The position numbers and the translations under genes were made by a program. A DNA stretch of 64,000 nt from Deinococcus aestuarii. Its GTDB lineage: Bacteria > Deinococcota > Deinococci > Deinococcales > Deinococcaceae. The DNA lies in the NCBI RefSeq assembly GCF_018863415.1, contig NZ_JAHKSN010000013.1:59144-123143 (forward strand). The letters are read 5' to 3'. Shown piece by piece: positions 39,503-51,751 of this stretch. The notes below the pieces were generated by a model, which worked only from the letters and a program-made list of their open reading frames with translations, had not been told where the DNA came from and ran no database searches. How positions within the stretch are numbered: the first letter of the stretch is position 1; every line of letters starts with the position of its first letter.

Positions 39503-40776
39503 GCGCCCTGCTGGTGTTCCTCGTAACGGTCGCCCTGGTGGTGTGGCAGCCCCGCGGCCTGAAACCCGCCTGGACCGCGCTGGGCGGGGCCGCCCTCGGC
39601 CTGCTGCTGGGCGCGGTCCGGCCCGCCGACATCCCGGCGGTCTGGCACGCGACCTGGAACGCCACGCTCACCCTGGTCGGGTTGATCGTGATGAGCCTGC
39701 TGCTCGACGAGGCGGGCTTCTTCCGCTGGGCGGCGCTGCACCTCGCGCGCTGGGGACGCGGGCGCGGCGTGGTCCTCTTCGTGCTGCTGATCGTGTTCAC
39801 CGCCTTGGTCGCGGCCCTGTTCGCCAACGACGGCGCCGTCCTGATCCTCACGCCCGTCGCCCTCGAACTCGCCGGGGTCCTCGCGCTGTCCCGGGCGGCC
39901 ACGCTGGCCTTCGCCTTCGCCGTGGGGTTCGTGGTGGACGCCACCAGCCTGCCCCTGCCGGTCTCGAACCTGGTGAACATCGTCGTGGCCGACGCCTTCC
40001 ACCTGAGCTTCGCGCGGTACGCGGGGGTGATGGTGCCGGTGAACGCGGCGGCGCTGCTCGTGTGCCTCGCGGTCCTGCTGCTCGTGTACCGCCGCGCCCT
40101 GCCGGGCCGCTACGACCTGACGGCCCTGCCTTCCCCGGGGAGCGCCCTGCGCTCACGCGGCCTGTTTCTCGCCGGGTGGACCGTGCTGCCGCTGCTGCTC
40201 GCCGGGTACTTCCTGGCGGGCCCGCTCGGCGTGCCGCTCGGCGCCATCACGACCCTGGGGGCCGCCGCGCTGTGGCTCGCCGCGGGCCGCTCGCGCCAGG
40301 TGTCGAGCCGCGCGGTGCTGGGGCACGCCCCCTGGGACGTGGTGGTGTTCGCGCTCTCGATGTACCTGGTGGTGTACGGGCTGCGCGGCGCCAGGTTCAC
40401 CGTCGGGTACGGGGACCTGGTGGCGGGCGCGGCGGGGCACGGCACCCTGGCGGGCGTGCTGGCTGCGGGGAGTAGCGTGGCGGCGCTGAGCGCCCTGATG
40501 AACAGCCTCCCGGCGGTGTTGTTCGCGCTGCTCGGGGTGCAGGGGGCCGCCCTGACCCCACACCTGCGGGAGGGCCTGGCCTTCGCGCTGATCGTGGGCG
40601 CGGACATCGGGCCCAAGCTCACGCCCACCGGGAGCCTCGCCACGTTGCTGTGGCTGTTTCTGCTGGGGCGGCGCGGGGTGAGGGTGAGTTGGGGGGAGTA
40701 TTTCAGGGCCGGGATCGTGCTGACCCCACCCGTCCTGCTCGCGGCGCTGCTGGCGCTCGCGGCCTTCCTGCGCTGA
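39499..40776 (+). CDS. arsB: ArsB-family arsenite efflux permease
   Basis: A 425-residue ion transporter with ten to twelve helices. Characteristic ArsB segments include LFANDGAVLILTPVALEL, LPLPVSNLVNIVVADAF and ADIGPKLTPTGSLATLLWL. It overlaps fetB by 4 nt, an operon combination that suggests metal(loid) and iron detoxification together. No arsR or arsC gene is near, so control must come from elsewhere. Confidence 0.9.
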   Translation: MSALLVFLVTVALVVWQPRGLKPAWTALGGAALGLLLGAVRPADIPAVWHATWNATLTLVGLIVMSLLLDEAGFFRWAALHLARWGRGRGVVLFVLLIVFTALVAALFANDGAVLILTPVALELAGVLALSRAATLAFAFAVGFVVDATSLPLPVSNLVNIVVADAFHLSFARYAGVMVPVNAAALLVCLAVLLLVYRRALPGRYDLTALPSPGSALRSRGLFLAGWTVLPLLLAGYFLAGPLGVPLGAITTLGAAALWLAAGRSRQVSSRAVLGHAPWDVVVFALSMYLVVYGLRGARFTVGYGDLVAGAAGHGTLAGVLAAGSSVAALSALMNSLPAVLFALLGVQGAALTPHLREGLAFALIVGADIGPKLTPTGSLATLLWLFLLGRRGVRVSWGEYFRAGIVLTPPVLLAALLALAAFLR

Positions 40777-40892
40777 ACAGGCTCAACGGGACCTCCGGGC
40801 CCTGTGGGGTGGGCCACCCGCATTCGACCCCCTGAACCCTCCCCGAGGGTGTTCGCCGTGTGGACAAGGGGCGGTGAGGGTTGGCGGCCCCG

Positions 40893-41635
40893 TCATCCCC
40901 GCCCACGTGGGGAGGGGGTGTACGTCCGCGCGAATGGCCGCCCGGGTGTGGCGGCGCGCTGCCCCAGGACCAGGCGCAGTTGCTCGGCCTGCGGCAGCGC
41001 GACCGGCCCGAGGGCCCCCGGTCCACCCCGCAGGAAGGGGGCCAGGGCGGGACCCGGCGAAAGCTCGCGGCGGGCAACGTGAGGTCGCCCGGTCCCAGCC
41101 CCGCGAGCTGTGACAGCAGCGTGAGGTGCTGGGCCTCGCTCGCCCCGAGTTGCGCGGCTGTCGCCGCCAGTTCGGGCTGGCCCTGCTGCGCAAACTGGTG
41201 GGTGGCCGCCAGGTACGCGCCGGTGAAGACCGCCTCCAGGTGCAGGGCGGTGTCCGCGAAGACGCCAGCATCCGGCAGCAGCTCCCGGGGCAGGTAGAAG
41301 CGGGACGCGAGCGGCGCGGCGCCCAGGGACCGCAGCACCTCCAGGCGGTGCGCCTCGGCGTCCAGCACGGCCCGCAGATGTTCGGCGGTGTCCCCGTCCA
41401 TGCGGAAGGTGGCCGTGGTCAGGGCCTGGTGGTAGAGGGTGACGGCCAGCGCCTCGGCGGTCGCCGCGAGGTCGAGGACGGCGGCGTGGTCGAGGGTTCC
41501 GGTGCTGGACCGGTCCTGGCCGAACGCCTGACCGAACCCGGTGAGGGCGAGGGTGCCCGCCAGGCCGCGCAGAAAGCCGCGCCTGGTGCGCTCATTGCTG
41601 GTGGTGGGTTCGGTGGTGCCGGTCTGCTCGTTCAT
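40893..41635 (-). CDS. Ferritin-like (desiccation-related type) protein, frameshifted near the end
   Basis: A twin-arginine-type signal ([19 protein letters not shown], residues 14-32) precedes a ferritin-like four-helix domain ([17 protein letters not shown] with Glu and His, later [13 protein letters not shown] and [15 protein letters not shown]). After ASFRRV (near 41050) the expected C-terminus ALAPFLRGG and [12 protein letters not shown] is read only one frame off, ending at the TGA 40895-40893; the unshifted frame runs on into nonsense to 40703. One missing C in the GTCCCGCC stretch (plus strand 41049-41051) would restore it. It is either a sequencing error or a recent lesion. Confidence 0.75.
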
Positions 41636-41717
41636 GGGGAGAACTCCGGGGAGGGCGCAGGGGGAGGAATGACGTGGGCCGCGCGCAGGAAAGCTTTCCC
41701 CGCGCGGCCCCCCAGAC

Positions 41718-43947
<2,230 letters not shown>

Positions 43948-44045
43948 GAGAGGACCTGCCTTTCCTGGAGGACGGCGAAAGGGCGAAGGAACGGGGCTTG
44001 AGTGGGTTTTCCCGCGCCGGGCTTTTCCGGGGAGGTGCGCCGGCG

Positions 44046-44465
44046 TCAGGGGCGTGGGTCAACACCGCGCGCAGGTCCTGGCGCGGTGACGGCGGCCAGG
44101 GGGTCCGGTCGGCGCAGCCGCGAGAGGGCGAGCCCCACGAACGCGGCCTCCACGATCAGCGCGAAGACGCCGCTGGGCTCGGCCCAGTTGCCGATGTCGC
44201 CGGTGGCCCCGGGCAGGCCGGTGCTGCGCGTGAGGACGTACCCCGCGATGGCGCCCAGCGAGATCAGCGCGCCCAGGGCGTACCCGGCCCGGGCCCGCTC
44301 GGTGAACAGCCACGCCCCCGACGCCGCGCACCCGGCGACGAGCAGGATGTACAGCCAGCCCAGGTACGGCGTCTCGCCGAGCTTGCCGGGGATGTCCTTG
44401 TAGTGAATCCAGGCGACGGCGGCGAGCAGCATCAGACCGAGCCAGTGACGGGCGGCGTGCGACAT
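44046..44465 (-). CDS. Small membrane protein, 139 residues
   Basis: Four hydrophobic helices ([61 protein letters not shown]) without known motif. It lies between another membrane protein and the catalase gene on the same strand, so it is likely part of the catalase operon. Its function is unknown. Confidence 0.65.
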   Translation of the reverse strand: MSHAARHWLGLMLLAAVAWIHYKDIPGKLGETPYLGWLYILLVAGCAASGAWLFTERARAGYALGALISLGAIAGYVLTRSTGLPGATGDIGNWAEPSGVFALIVEAAFVGLALSRLRRPDPLAAVTAPGPARGVDPRP

Positions 44466-44492
44466 GGTGTTCCTCCTGGGGAGTCAGCCGGG

Positions 44493-44996
44493 TCAGCGGG
44501 CCTGCGGCTGGGAGAGGGTGGTGACGGGGGCGGACGGGTCGGCCTCGCGGCGGTACAGCGCGAGCCCTAGCAGCAGGCCCAGCCCGCTCATCGCCAGGGG
44601 CGCGCTGACGGGGGCCGGGCCGTTGAGCCAGTTGGCGCGCGGGGCGGGCAGCCCCAGCACCCCGGGCTCGCCGGGGCGCGCCTCGGGGGAGGTTCCGAGC
44701 GCCCCGGCGCGTCCCTCGCGCCGCAGCTCGGGGTTCTTGCCCGTGTGCTCCAGCGCGCCGTAGACGCCCGTGACCAGCAGCAGCGCGGCGGCGGCGCGGA
44801 GCAGCAGGCGCGACCAGGCCCGGTCGGTCCCGAGGAAGAGCGCCGCCGCCACCACGCCGACGGCGATGGACGCGAACGGGATGAGCTGCGAGGGGCCGTA
44901 CCAGTGGCCGACGGCCGCGAGTTCCGCTGCGAGACCGAGCAGCCCGAGGAGGCCGAGGACGACGAGGGCTTTGCGCAGGGTGAGCACGTGGGTCAT
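44493..44996 (-). CDS. Membrane protein, 167 residues
   Basis: Four helices: ALVVLGLLGLLGLAAELAAV, LIPFASIAVGVVAAALFLG, LLLRAAAALLLVTGVYGAL and LAMSGLGLLLGLAL, with a Gly/Pro-rich loop before the last. A charged loop (LEHTGKNPELRREGRAG) follows the third. It precedes the 44046-44465 gene by 27 nt. No function is assigned. Confidence 0.62.
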   Translation of the reverse strand: MTHVLTLRKALVVLGLLGLLGLAAELAAVGHWYGPSQLIPFASIAVGVVAAALFLGTDRAWSRLLLRAAAALLLVTGVYGALEHTGKNPELRREGRAGALGTSPEARPGEPGVLGLPAPRANWLNGPAPVSAPLAMSGLGLLLGLALYRREADPSAPVTTLSQPQAR

Positions 44997-45138
44997 GGGA
45001 GGTCTCCTGCCGAGACGGTGAGGCGCGTTCGGCCCCGGTTCAGTGGGCGCCAGGAATGTTGGGCGGGTGTAAGGACGCGGGCTTCATGAAACCGGGACCA
45101 AGGCCAGCCTGGGGGGAGGGGCACGGCACGCCTGTCGC

Positions 45139-45636
45139 TCAGGGGCGGGCGCCGAGGGTCCCCAGCCACACCCCGACGCCGAACACGACCCCACCGCCCA
45201 CGATCACCTGCACGACGGTCTGGGCGAGCGGCGAGCGCATGTAGTGCCAGCGGATATAGGCGATGACCAGCAGTTCGACCAGCACGACGGCGTAGGCGAG
45301 GCTGAGGGCGACGCGCAGGTCGGGCAACAGGAAGGGCAGGGTGTGCAGCATCCCGCCGAGGATGGTGGCGACCCCGGTGATCGCGCCGCGCGCGAGGGGG
45401 GTGCCGCGCCCCGAGACGACGCCGTCGTCGCTGAGCGCCTCGGCCAGCCCCATGCTGATGCCCGCCCCCACCGAGGCGGCCAGGCCCACGAAAAAGGCGT
45501 CGACGGGTCTGCCCGTCAGCCCCGCCGTGGCGAACAGCGGCGCGAGGGTGCTGACCGAGCCGTCCATCAGGCCCAGCAGGGCGGGTTGAATCTTCTGGAG
45601 CACGAACGTCTGGTCGTGAGGGGAGGCCTGTGACAT
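45139..45636 (-). CDS. VIT/CCC1-type iron-manganese transporter
   Basis: A 165-residue protein with the VIT family opening [20 protein letters not shown] (residues 15-34) and [14 protein letters not shown], which carry the metal-binding Asp/Met/Glu residues, plus five helices. Such proteins move Fe2+ or Mn2+ out of the cytoplasm. The N-terminal ferritin domain of erythrin-type relatives is missing. Its promoter box matches that of the dps gene, which points to joint iron control. Confidence 0.85.
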   Translation of the reverse strand: MSQASPHDQTFVLQKIQPALLGLMDGSVSTLAPLFATAGLTGRPVDAFFVGLAASVGAGISMGLAEALSDDGVVSGRGTPLARGAITGVATILGGMLHTLPFLLPDLRVALSLAYAVVLVELLVIAYIRWHYMRSPLAQTVVQVIVGGGVVFGVGVWLGTLGARP

Positions 45637-45648
45637 GCCCCTTATTGA

Positions 45649-45679
45649 GAAGGATTCCTGTTACGTGGGTGCAAGAAAT
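45649..45679 (-). promoter_or_regulatory. Class B box before the VIT-type gene
   Basis: Minus strand: TTTCTTGCACCC (45678-45667), 3 nt, TAAC. The 12-mer is identical to that before dps. With the class A register it reads CTTGCA, 5 nt, GTAACA, 9 nt, CTCAAT, 7 nt, ATG 45636. The -10 (CTCAAT) is weak. Confidence 0.6.
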
Positions 45680-45698
45680 GTGGAGTGAGCTGCCCAGA

Positions 45699-47005
45699 TT
45701 AATCGGGTCTGGCAGGAGGGAAGTCCACCGCGACGCGCAGGCCCCCGGGCTCGCCGTTCTCGAAGCGCAGGGTGGCCCCGTGCGTCTGCGCCACGCGCTG
45801 CACGATGGCGAGCCCCAGCCCGTTGCCGTCCCCACCGCGGGCGGTGTTCACCTGATAGAAGGGCTCGGCCAGGTGCGGGAGGGCCGTCTCGGGCACGCCC
45901 GGGCCCGCGTCCTGCACCGTCAGGCGCACGTGGTCTGCCTCACCGCCCACGTTCACCCGCATGTCGGCGCCCTGCCCGTACCGCAGGCCGTTCCCGATCA
46001 GGTTCTCGACGAGGTGGGTGAGCAGCGCCTCGTCGCCGATCACCGTGGCGTCGCCCCGGGTCTCGAAGTCCAACCGCACGTCGGGTGCCGCCTCGCGCGC
46101 CCGGTCCACCGCCTCGCCGGCCACCCGGGCGAGGTCCACCGGCAGGAGTTGCACCGCCCGCACGCCCCGGGCGAGCAGCAACAGGTGTTCGGTGAGCCGG
46201 CGCATCCGCTCCACGTCGGCGAGCGCCTCGGCCATGTCCTCGCGCAGCTCGGCCTCAGAGCGCGGCCCGGCGAGCGAGCCTTGCAGCCGCATCTTGAGCG
46301 CCGCGAGGGGGGAGCGCAGGTCGTGGGCGGCGGCCCGGGTGAACTCCTCCTCCCGCTCGCGGACATCCGCGAGTTGCGCGAAGGACGTTTGCAGGGTCCC
46401 GGCCAGCCGCCCGACTTCGTCGTTGCGCCCTGCCCCGGGCAGGGGGGTCCGCAGGTCCCCCCGCTGCCCCAGCCGCGCGGCCGCCTCCTGCAAGCGGGCC
46501 ACCGGGCGCAGCAGCCGTCCCGCCAGGAGGAAGCTCAGCAGGGCCACCAGCGCCGCCGCGGTCGGCACGGTGACCGCCAGCGCCCGCAGGTAGGCGCGCA
46601 GCGGGTTGACGACCCCCAGCACGTCGCTGGCCAGTTGGGCCGTGGCCGCTCCCCCGCGCAGGGTCACCGTGGCGATGAGCACGTCGTGCCCCGCGCGCGG
46701 CGCGTAGCCGGGCGGCAGGTCGGCCGGGATGGGCGGGAAGTTCTCCGTGACCGCCACCACCTGCCCGCCCTGCAGGACCCGCACGTCCACGTTGCGCGGG
46801 AGCGTCGTGATCTCGAGCGGCGGGGACGTCCCGGACCGGGGCCGCGCCGCCAGCTCCTGCTCCAGGCGCGGGATCAGCATTTCCAGGCGCTCGTACTCCG
46901 CCACGGCCAGAAAGGAGCGCAGGGCGAGAAACTGCACCGCCGCGACCACCAGGACCACCACGGCGGTCTGGAGGGCGACCCCCAGGGCGAGCCGGGTGCG
47001 GATGG

Positions 47006-47009
<4 letters not shown>
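45699..47009 (-). CDS. Sensor histidine kinase of the dps/VIT locus
   Basis: A 436-residue kinase: helices at about 10-32 and 145-167 around a 110-residue sensor region, a HAMP segment ([18 protein letters not shown]), the H-box with His229 ([15 protein letters not shown]), an N-box LIGNGLRYG and G-boxes DAGPGVP and [11 protein letters not shown] 47009 overlaps the regulator stop (ATGA). It lies between the VIT and dps genes, so it probably senses metal or oxidative state; this is inferred from neighbours. Confidence 0.92.
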
Positions 47010-47665
<656 letters not shown>

Positions 47666-47667
47666 GC

Positions 47668-47721
47668 TCAGCGCCCCCGGGGGGGAGCACAGGACATCCA
47701 GGGGCCGCCGGGCAGGGTCAT
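47668..47721 (-). CDS. 17-residue leaderless leader ORF before the regulator gene
   Basis: [17 protein letters not shown], starting at ATG 47721 exactly 6 nt after a TACCGT -10 box and stopping 2 nt before the GTG of the regulator. The regulator has only a weak ribosome site, so re-initiation after this leader is plausible. Translation is inferred. Confidence 0.45.
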   Translation of the reverse strand: MTLPGGPWMSCAPPRGR

Positions 47722-47727
47722 GCCGCC

Positions 47728-47759
47728 ACGGTAGGCGTTCCAGATCAAAGGGGCGTAAG
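47728..47759 (-). promoter_or_regulatory. Class B-like promoter of the regulator/kinase operon
   Basis: Minus strand: TTCTTACGCCCC, later TTGATC, then TGGAACGCC and a TACCGT -10 (47733-47728). The distance from TTCTT to the -10 is 28 nt, the same as at dps, which suggests autoregulation. The box is less conserved than the other two. Confidence 0.5.
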
Positions 47760-47803
47760 AACGGCACGTGAGGGGAGCTTAAGAAAGCGTTGAGGACCTG
47801 CCC

Positions 47804-47837
47804 TTTCTTGCACCCGTCTAACCGCGCCTGCCTACCT
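47804..47837 (+). promoter_or_regulatory. Class B promoter of dps
   Basis: TTTCTTGCACCC (47804-47815), GTC, TAACC, then GCGCCTGCC and a TACCTT -10 (about 47832-47837). In the class A register: CTTGCA, 5 nt, CTAACC, 9 nt, -10. Sixteen of the first 19 bases match the VIT box. Confidence 0.65.
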
Positions 47838-47878
47838 TCACGGCGGTTGTGTCGCCCCAACCCCACCCAGGAGCCCTC

Positions 47879-48592
47879 ATGAAACACCTGATCCTCCTCT
47901 CCGCCCTCCTCCTTCCCTCGGCCCTCGCGGGCGGGGCGGGCGCCCAGAGCGCCGGTGCCGGTGTGCCATCCACCAACGTGAATGCGCCCGCGCCCACCAC
48001 CGGGCAGCCCACCGCGCAGAACACGGGCACGGCCTCGCCCCTGCCCTACAACCGCGCATCCGGCCTGCCCGCTGCTGGCACCGAGGACCTGAAAAAGAGC
48101 GTGCAGGCGCTGCAAAATACCCTGACCGAGCTTCAGGCCCTGCAACTCCAGACCAAGCAGGCGCACTGGAACGTGTCGGGCACCCTGTGGTACACCCTGC
48201 ACGAACTCCTTCAGGAGCATTACGAGGGCATCAGCAAGTACGCGGACGACGTGGCCGAGCGCCAGCTCTCGGTGGGGGCGTCGAGCGACGGGCGGGCGAT
48301 CACCATCGTTGCCGCCTCGCGCCTGCCGGAGATTCAGGCGGGTTTCATGGACGACAGCCAGGTGATCCAGTTCTTCACCTACCAGTACGAGACGGTGGGG
48401 CAGCGCATCCATCAGCGCATCGGCGACGTGGAAAAGGTGGACCCCACGACGGCGAACCTGCTGCAGGAGGTGGAGCACAGCATCGAGAAAGACCAGTGGC
48501 AGATGCGCGCCTTCCTTCAGAACACGCCGCGCGACCCCAACAGCGGCTTCGACCTCAACAACAACCAGCCCGTGCCCCTGCGTGGGAAATAA
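47879..48592 (+). CDS. dps: Secreted Dps-type ferritin (Dps2-like)
   Basis: A 237-residue Dps with an N-terminal signal peptide (1-23) and a 40-residue Pro/Asn/Thr-rich linker, an arrangement known for Deinococcus Dps2. The ferroxidase site residues are in [21 protein letters not shown] (begin near 84; His, then His/Asp/Glu), followed by helices with [12 protein letters not shown] and [17 protein letters not shown]. It stores iron and removes peroxide, outside the cytoplasm. It is divergent from the two-component operon and shares its box type. Confidence 0.93.
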   Translation: MKHLILLSALLLPSALAGGAGAQSAGAGVPSTNVNAPAPTTGQPTAQNTGTASPLPYNRASGLPAAGTEDLKKSVQALQNTLTELQALQLQTKQAHWNVSGTLWYTLHELLQEHYEGISKYADDVAERQLSVGASSDGRAITIVAASRLPEIQAGFMDDSQVIQFFTYQYETVGQRIHQRIGDVEKVDPTTANLLQEVEHSIEKDQWQMRAFLQNTPRDPNSGFDLNNNQPVPLRGK

Positions 48593-48743
48593 GGGAACGG
48601 GCACGACCCGGGGGGGGCCCGCCCGGCCCTCCTTCCTTCCCGCGGAGCAGGAGGCCAGCGCACTGGGGAAGTTCCCTCCAGCGCGCCCCCGCTCCTTCAC
48701 CCGGCGGAAGGAACCGCGTCAGCCTGTCCCCCTACCCTGACCT

Positions 48744-49880
48744 ATGCCTGTCTATCTACACGCCATCGCGTCCGCCGTCCCGGAGACCGCCTACCCTCAG
48801 TCGGTCATCCGGGACGTGATCGGGTCGCAGCCCGAACTGGGCCGACTGGGGCAGCGGCTCACCACCTCCATCTTCAACGCCTCGGGGATCGACCAAAGGC
48901 ACAGCGTCGTGCGGGACTTCCTGGGCCCGGCGGGTGACCCCCCGGGCCTCTTCTACGACCCCGGCACGGGCCGGATGCTCACGCCCGGCACGGGGGCGCG
49001 CAACGACTTCTACGTGCCCCACGCCACCGAGCTGTTCGTGCGGGCGGCCAGAACGGCGCTGGAGGCCGCCCCCCACCTGGGCGCGGCCGACATCACGCAC
49101 GTCGTCACGGTGTCCTGCACGGGTTTTTTCGCCCCGGGCCCCGACTACGCCCTCGTGCGGGCGCTGGGGCTGCCCGCCTCCACGCACCGCTTTCACGTGG
49201 GCTTCATGGGGTGTTACGCGGCCTTTCCCGCCCTGAAGATGGCCCAGGCCTTTTGCGAGGCAGACCCGGGGGCGACCGTGCTGGTGGTCTGCGCGGAGCT
49301 GTGCACCATCCACATGCACTCGGCCGACGACCCCGACACGTTGATCGCCAACTCGGTGTTCGCGGACGGGGCGGCCGCCGCGCTGGTGAGCGCCCGGCCG
49401 CCCGTGCCCGGCACGCCCGCGCTGCGTCTCGACCGTTTCGAGACCACCCTCACGCCCCCCGGCGTGGGCGAGGCCGACATGGCGTGGACGGTGGGCGACC
49501 AGGGCTACGACATGGTGCTAAGCACCTACGTCCCCGACATCATCGAGTCTCACATCGGGGGGGCCCTCGCGCCGCTGCTGGGGCAGCCCGAGGGGCCGGG
49601 GGACGCCGCGCACCGGGGCGTCGAGCGCTGGGCCGTCCACCCGGGCGGGAGAAGCATCCTCGACCGGGTGCAGGGCGCGCTCGCCCTGAGCGACGAGCAG
49701 ATGCGCCCCTCGCGCGAGGTGTTGCGCCGCTACGGCAACATGAGCAGCGCCACCGTGCTGTTCATCCTGGAAGACCTGCTGCGCGGGGCCGGGGACGAGG
49801 AGCGGGTGTGCGCGATGGCCTTTGGCCCCGGCCTGACCGTGGAGTCGGCCCTGATGACCCGGCTGTGTGGGCTCGACTGA
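48744..49880 (+). CDS. Type III polyketide synthase
   Basis: A 378-residue chalcone/stilbene-synthase-like enzyme. The catalytic triad is complete: Cys157 in HVGFMGCYAAF, His299 in WAVHPGGRS and Asn332 in RYGNMSSATV. It probably condenses a long-chain acyl-CoA with malonyl-CoA to an alkyl-resorcinol or pyrone. A TACCCT -10 lies 5 nt before the ATG (leaderless). It heads a five-gene cluster; order PKS, methyltransferase, FAD monooxygenase is the same as in the Streptomyces srsABC phenolic-lipid operon. Confidence 0.9.
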   Translation: MPVYLHAIASAVPETAYPQSVIRDVIGSQPELGRLGQRLTTSIFNASGIDQRHSVVRDFLGPAGDPPGLFYDPGTGRMLTPGTGARNDFYVPHATELFVRAARTALEAAPHLGAADITHVVTVSCTGFFAPGPDYALVRALGLPASTHRFHVGFMGCYAAFPALKMAQAFCEADPGATVLVVCAELCTIHMHSADDPDTLIANSVFADGAAAALVSARPPVPGTPALRLDRFETTLTPPGVGEADMAWTVGDQGYDMVLSTYVPDIIESHIGGALAPLLGQPEGPGDAAHRGVERWAVHPGGRSILDRVQGALALSDEQMRPSREVLRRYGNMSSATVLFILEDLLRGAGDEERVCAMAFGPGLTVESALMTRLCGLD

Positions 49881-50596
49881 TGGGGGAGGCCCGGCGGATG
49901 CGCCCCGACCTGACCCGACGCGACCCCACCCTGCGCGAGCGGATGGACGACCCGGCCTGCGACCCCGGCACCCTGCGCCGCACCTACGCCCAGTTCGGCG
50001 CCGTGAATGCCCTCGTGGCGGGCTGGCGGCAGGTGTACCGGCGCGAACTGCGGCCGCACCTGCCCCCGGGCCGGACGCTGAGCCTGCTCGACATCGGCTG
50101 CGGCGGGGGCGACGTGGCGCGGGGCCTGGCGGACTGGGCGCGGCGGGACGGGCGGCGGCTGCGTGTGACTGCCATCGACGCCGACGAGCGCGCGATCCGG
50201 TACGCCGTGGCCCGTCCCGCCCACCCCGACGTGACCTACCGGCGGGCGCTGAGCGGCGACCTCGTGCGCGAGGGCCAGGGCTTCGACTTCGTGATCTCCA
50301 ACCACCTGTTGCACCACCTGACGGACCCGGAGTTGGGCACCCTGCTGCGCGACAGCGAGCGCCTGGGCCGGGTGCGGGTGGTCCACAGCGACCTCGCCCG
50401 CCACCCCCTCGCGTACCGGGCCTTCAGCGCGGGGGCGCGGCTCTTTCAGGGTTCGTTCATCCGGGAGGACGGGCTGCTCTCGATCCGGCGCAGCCACACG
50501 GTGCGGGAACTTGCGGCGCTCGCGCCACCGGGCTGGCAGGTCCGGCCCCTCGTTCCCTTCCGCCTCCTGCTGACCCACGCGGGACCGCATGCTTGA
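49880..50596 (+). CDS. Class I SAM-dependent methyltransferase
   Basis: A 238-residue enzyme with SAM motif I LSLLDIGCGGGDVARGLA (near 72), acidic post-I TAIDADERAI and motif IV DFVISNHLLHHLTD. The ATG overlaps the PKS stop (TGATG). In the srs-type pathway the equivalent enzyme methylates the phenolic product. The exact position of methylation here is unknown. Confidence 0.88.
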   Translation: MGEARRMRPDLTRRDPTLRERMDDPACDPGTLRRTYAQFGAVNALVAGWRQVYRRELRPHLPPGRTLSLLDIGCGGGDVARGLADWARRDGRRLRVTAIDADERAIRYAVARPAHPDVTYRRALSGDLVREGQGFDFVISNHLLHHLTDPELGTLLRDSERLGRVRVVHSDLARHPLAYRAFSAGARLFQGSFIREDGLLSIRRSHTVRELAALAPPGWQVRPLVPFRLLLTHAGPHA

Positions 50597-51728
50597 CGTG
50601 CTGGTCGTGGGGGGCGGACCGGTCGGCCTGTTCCTGGGGTGCCTGCTCGCCCGGCGGGAACTGAGCGTCGCGGTTCTGGAGCGCCGCCCGGCGAGGAGCG
50701 GCCACTCGCGTGCCGTCGGCATCCACCCGCCTGCCCTGGCGGCCTTCGAGGAGGTGGGCCTGACCACCCCCCTGCTCGCCGCCGGGGCGCCCATCACCGG
50801 CGGGGTCGTGCTCGGGCGGGGCGGAGTGATCGGCGAGCTGAGCTTCCGCGCCGCCTCGCCGCGTTACCCCTTTATCCTCTCGCTGCCCCAGCGGGACACC
50901 GAGCGGGTGCTGGAGGAGCGGCTGGCCCACCTCGCCCCGGGTGCGCTGCGGCGGGGAGTCGAGGTCGTGGGGCTGCGGGACGAGGGCGGGCACGTCTCGG
51001 TCGCCTGCCGGGAGGGGGAGCGCGAGGAACTCCTCCGGGCCCGCCTCGTCGTGGGGGCGGACGGCACCCGCAGCACGGTCCGGGGCCTCGCGGGCATCGG
51101 CTTCCCGGGCGCCCCCTACCCGGACACCTACCTGATGGGCGACTTCCCGGACACGACCGCCTTCGGGCCGCGGGCGGCGATCTCTCTGATGGAGGACGGC
51201 GTGGTGGAGTCCTTTCCCCTGCCCGGGGAACAGCGGCGCTGGGTCGTCCATACGGAGACGCTGCGGGACGACGCGCGGGCGCAGGACCTCGCCGCCCTGG
51301 TGCGCGGACGGACGGGGCTGCACCTGCCCGCCGGGGACTGCACCATGCTCAGCGCCTTCGGGGTGCGCCACCACCTGGCCGACCGGATGGTGGCGGGCCG
51401 GGTGCATCTGATCGGCGACGCGGCGCACGAGGTCAGCCCCATCGGCGGGCAGGGCATGAACCTGGGCTGGCTGGACGCCGCCGCGCTCGCGCCGCTGCTG
51501 GGGAGGGCCGTGGGGGGCGCTCCCGGAGCCGGCGCCGCCCTCCTGCGCTACGAGCGGGCCCGCCTGCGCTCGGCCCGACTCGCCACCCGGCAGGCCGAGT
51601 TCAACATGGCCTTCGGACGCCCGGCCCGGGGCCCGGCGCGGCGGGTGCGGGACGCGGTGCTGCGCGGCCTCCTCTCGCCCCCCGTTCAACCCCTGCTGGC
51701 CCGCGCCTTCACCATGCGCTGGCTGTGA
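50589..51728 (+). CDS. FAD-dependent monooxygenase
   Basis: A 379-residue PHBH-type flavoprotein: Rossmann motif VVGGGPVGLFLGCLLA (residues 6-21), the middle LVVGADGTRSTVR motif and the FAD motif LIGDAAHEVSPIGGQGMN near 275. It overlaps the methyltransferase by 8 nt. By analogy with SrsC it would hydroxylate the phenolic ring toward a quinone; this is inference from order and family. Confidence 0.9.
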   Translation: MLDVLVVGGGPVGLFLGCLLARRELSVAVLERRPARSGHSRAVGIHPPALAAFEEVGLTTPLLAAGAPITGGVVLGRGGVIGELSFRAASPRYPFILSLPQRDTERVLEERLAHLAPGALRRGVEVVGLRDEGGHVSVACREGEREELLRARLVVGADGTRSTVRGLAGIGFPGAPYPDTYLMGDFPDTTAFGPRAAISLMEDGVVESFPLPGEQRRWVVHTETLRDDARAQDLAALVRGRTGLHLPAGDCTMLSAFGVRHHLADRMVAGRVHLIGDAAHEVSPIGGQGMNLGWLDAAALAPLLGRAVGGAPGAGAALLRYERARLRSARLATRQAEFNMAFGRPARGPARRVRDAVLRGLLSPPVQPLLARAFTMRWL

Positions 51729-51751
51729 GACCCGCTCCGGGAGGACCGCCC

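Noticed and set aside
47666..48700. Extension of the dps-locus regulator to 564 residues
   Set aside because: The added frame runs antisense through dps; the receiver begins normally at GTG 47665.
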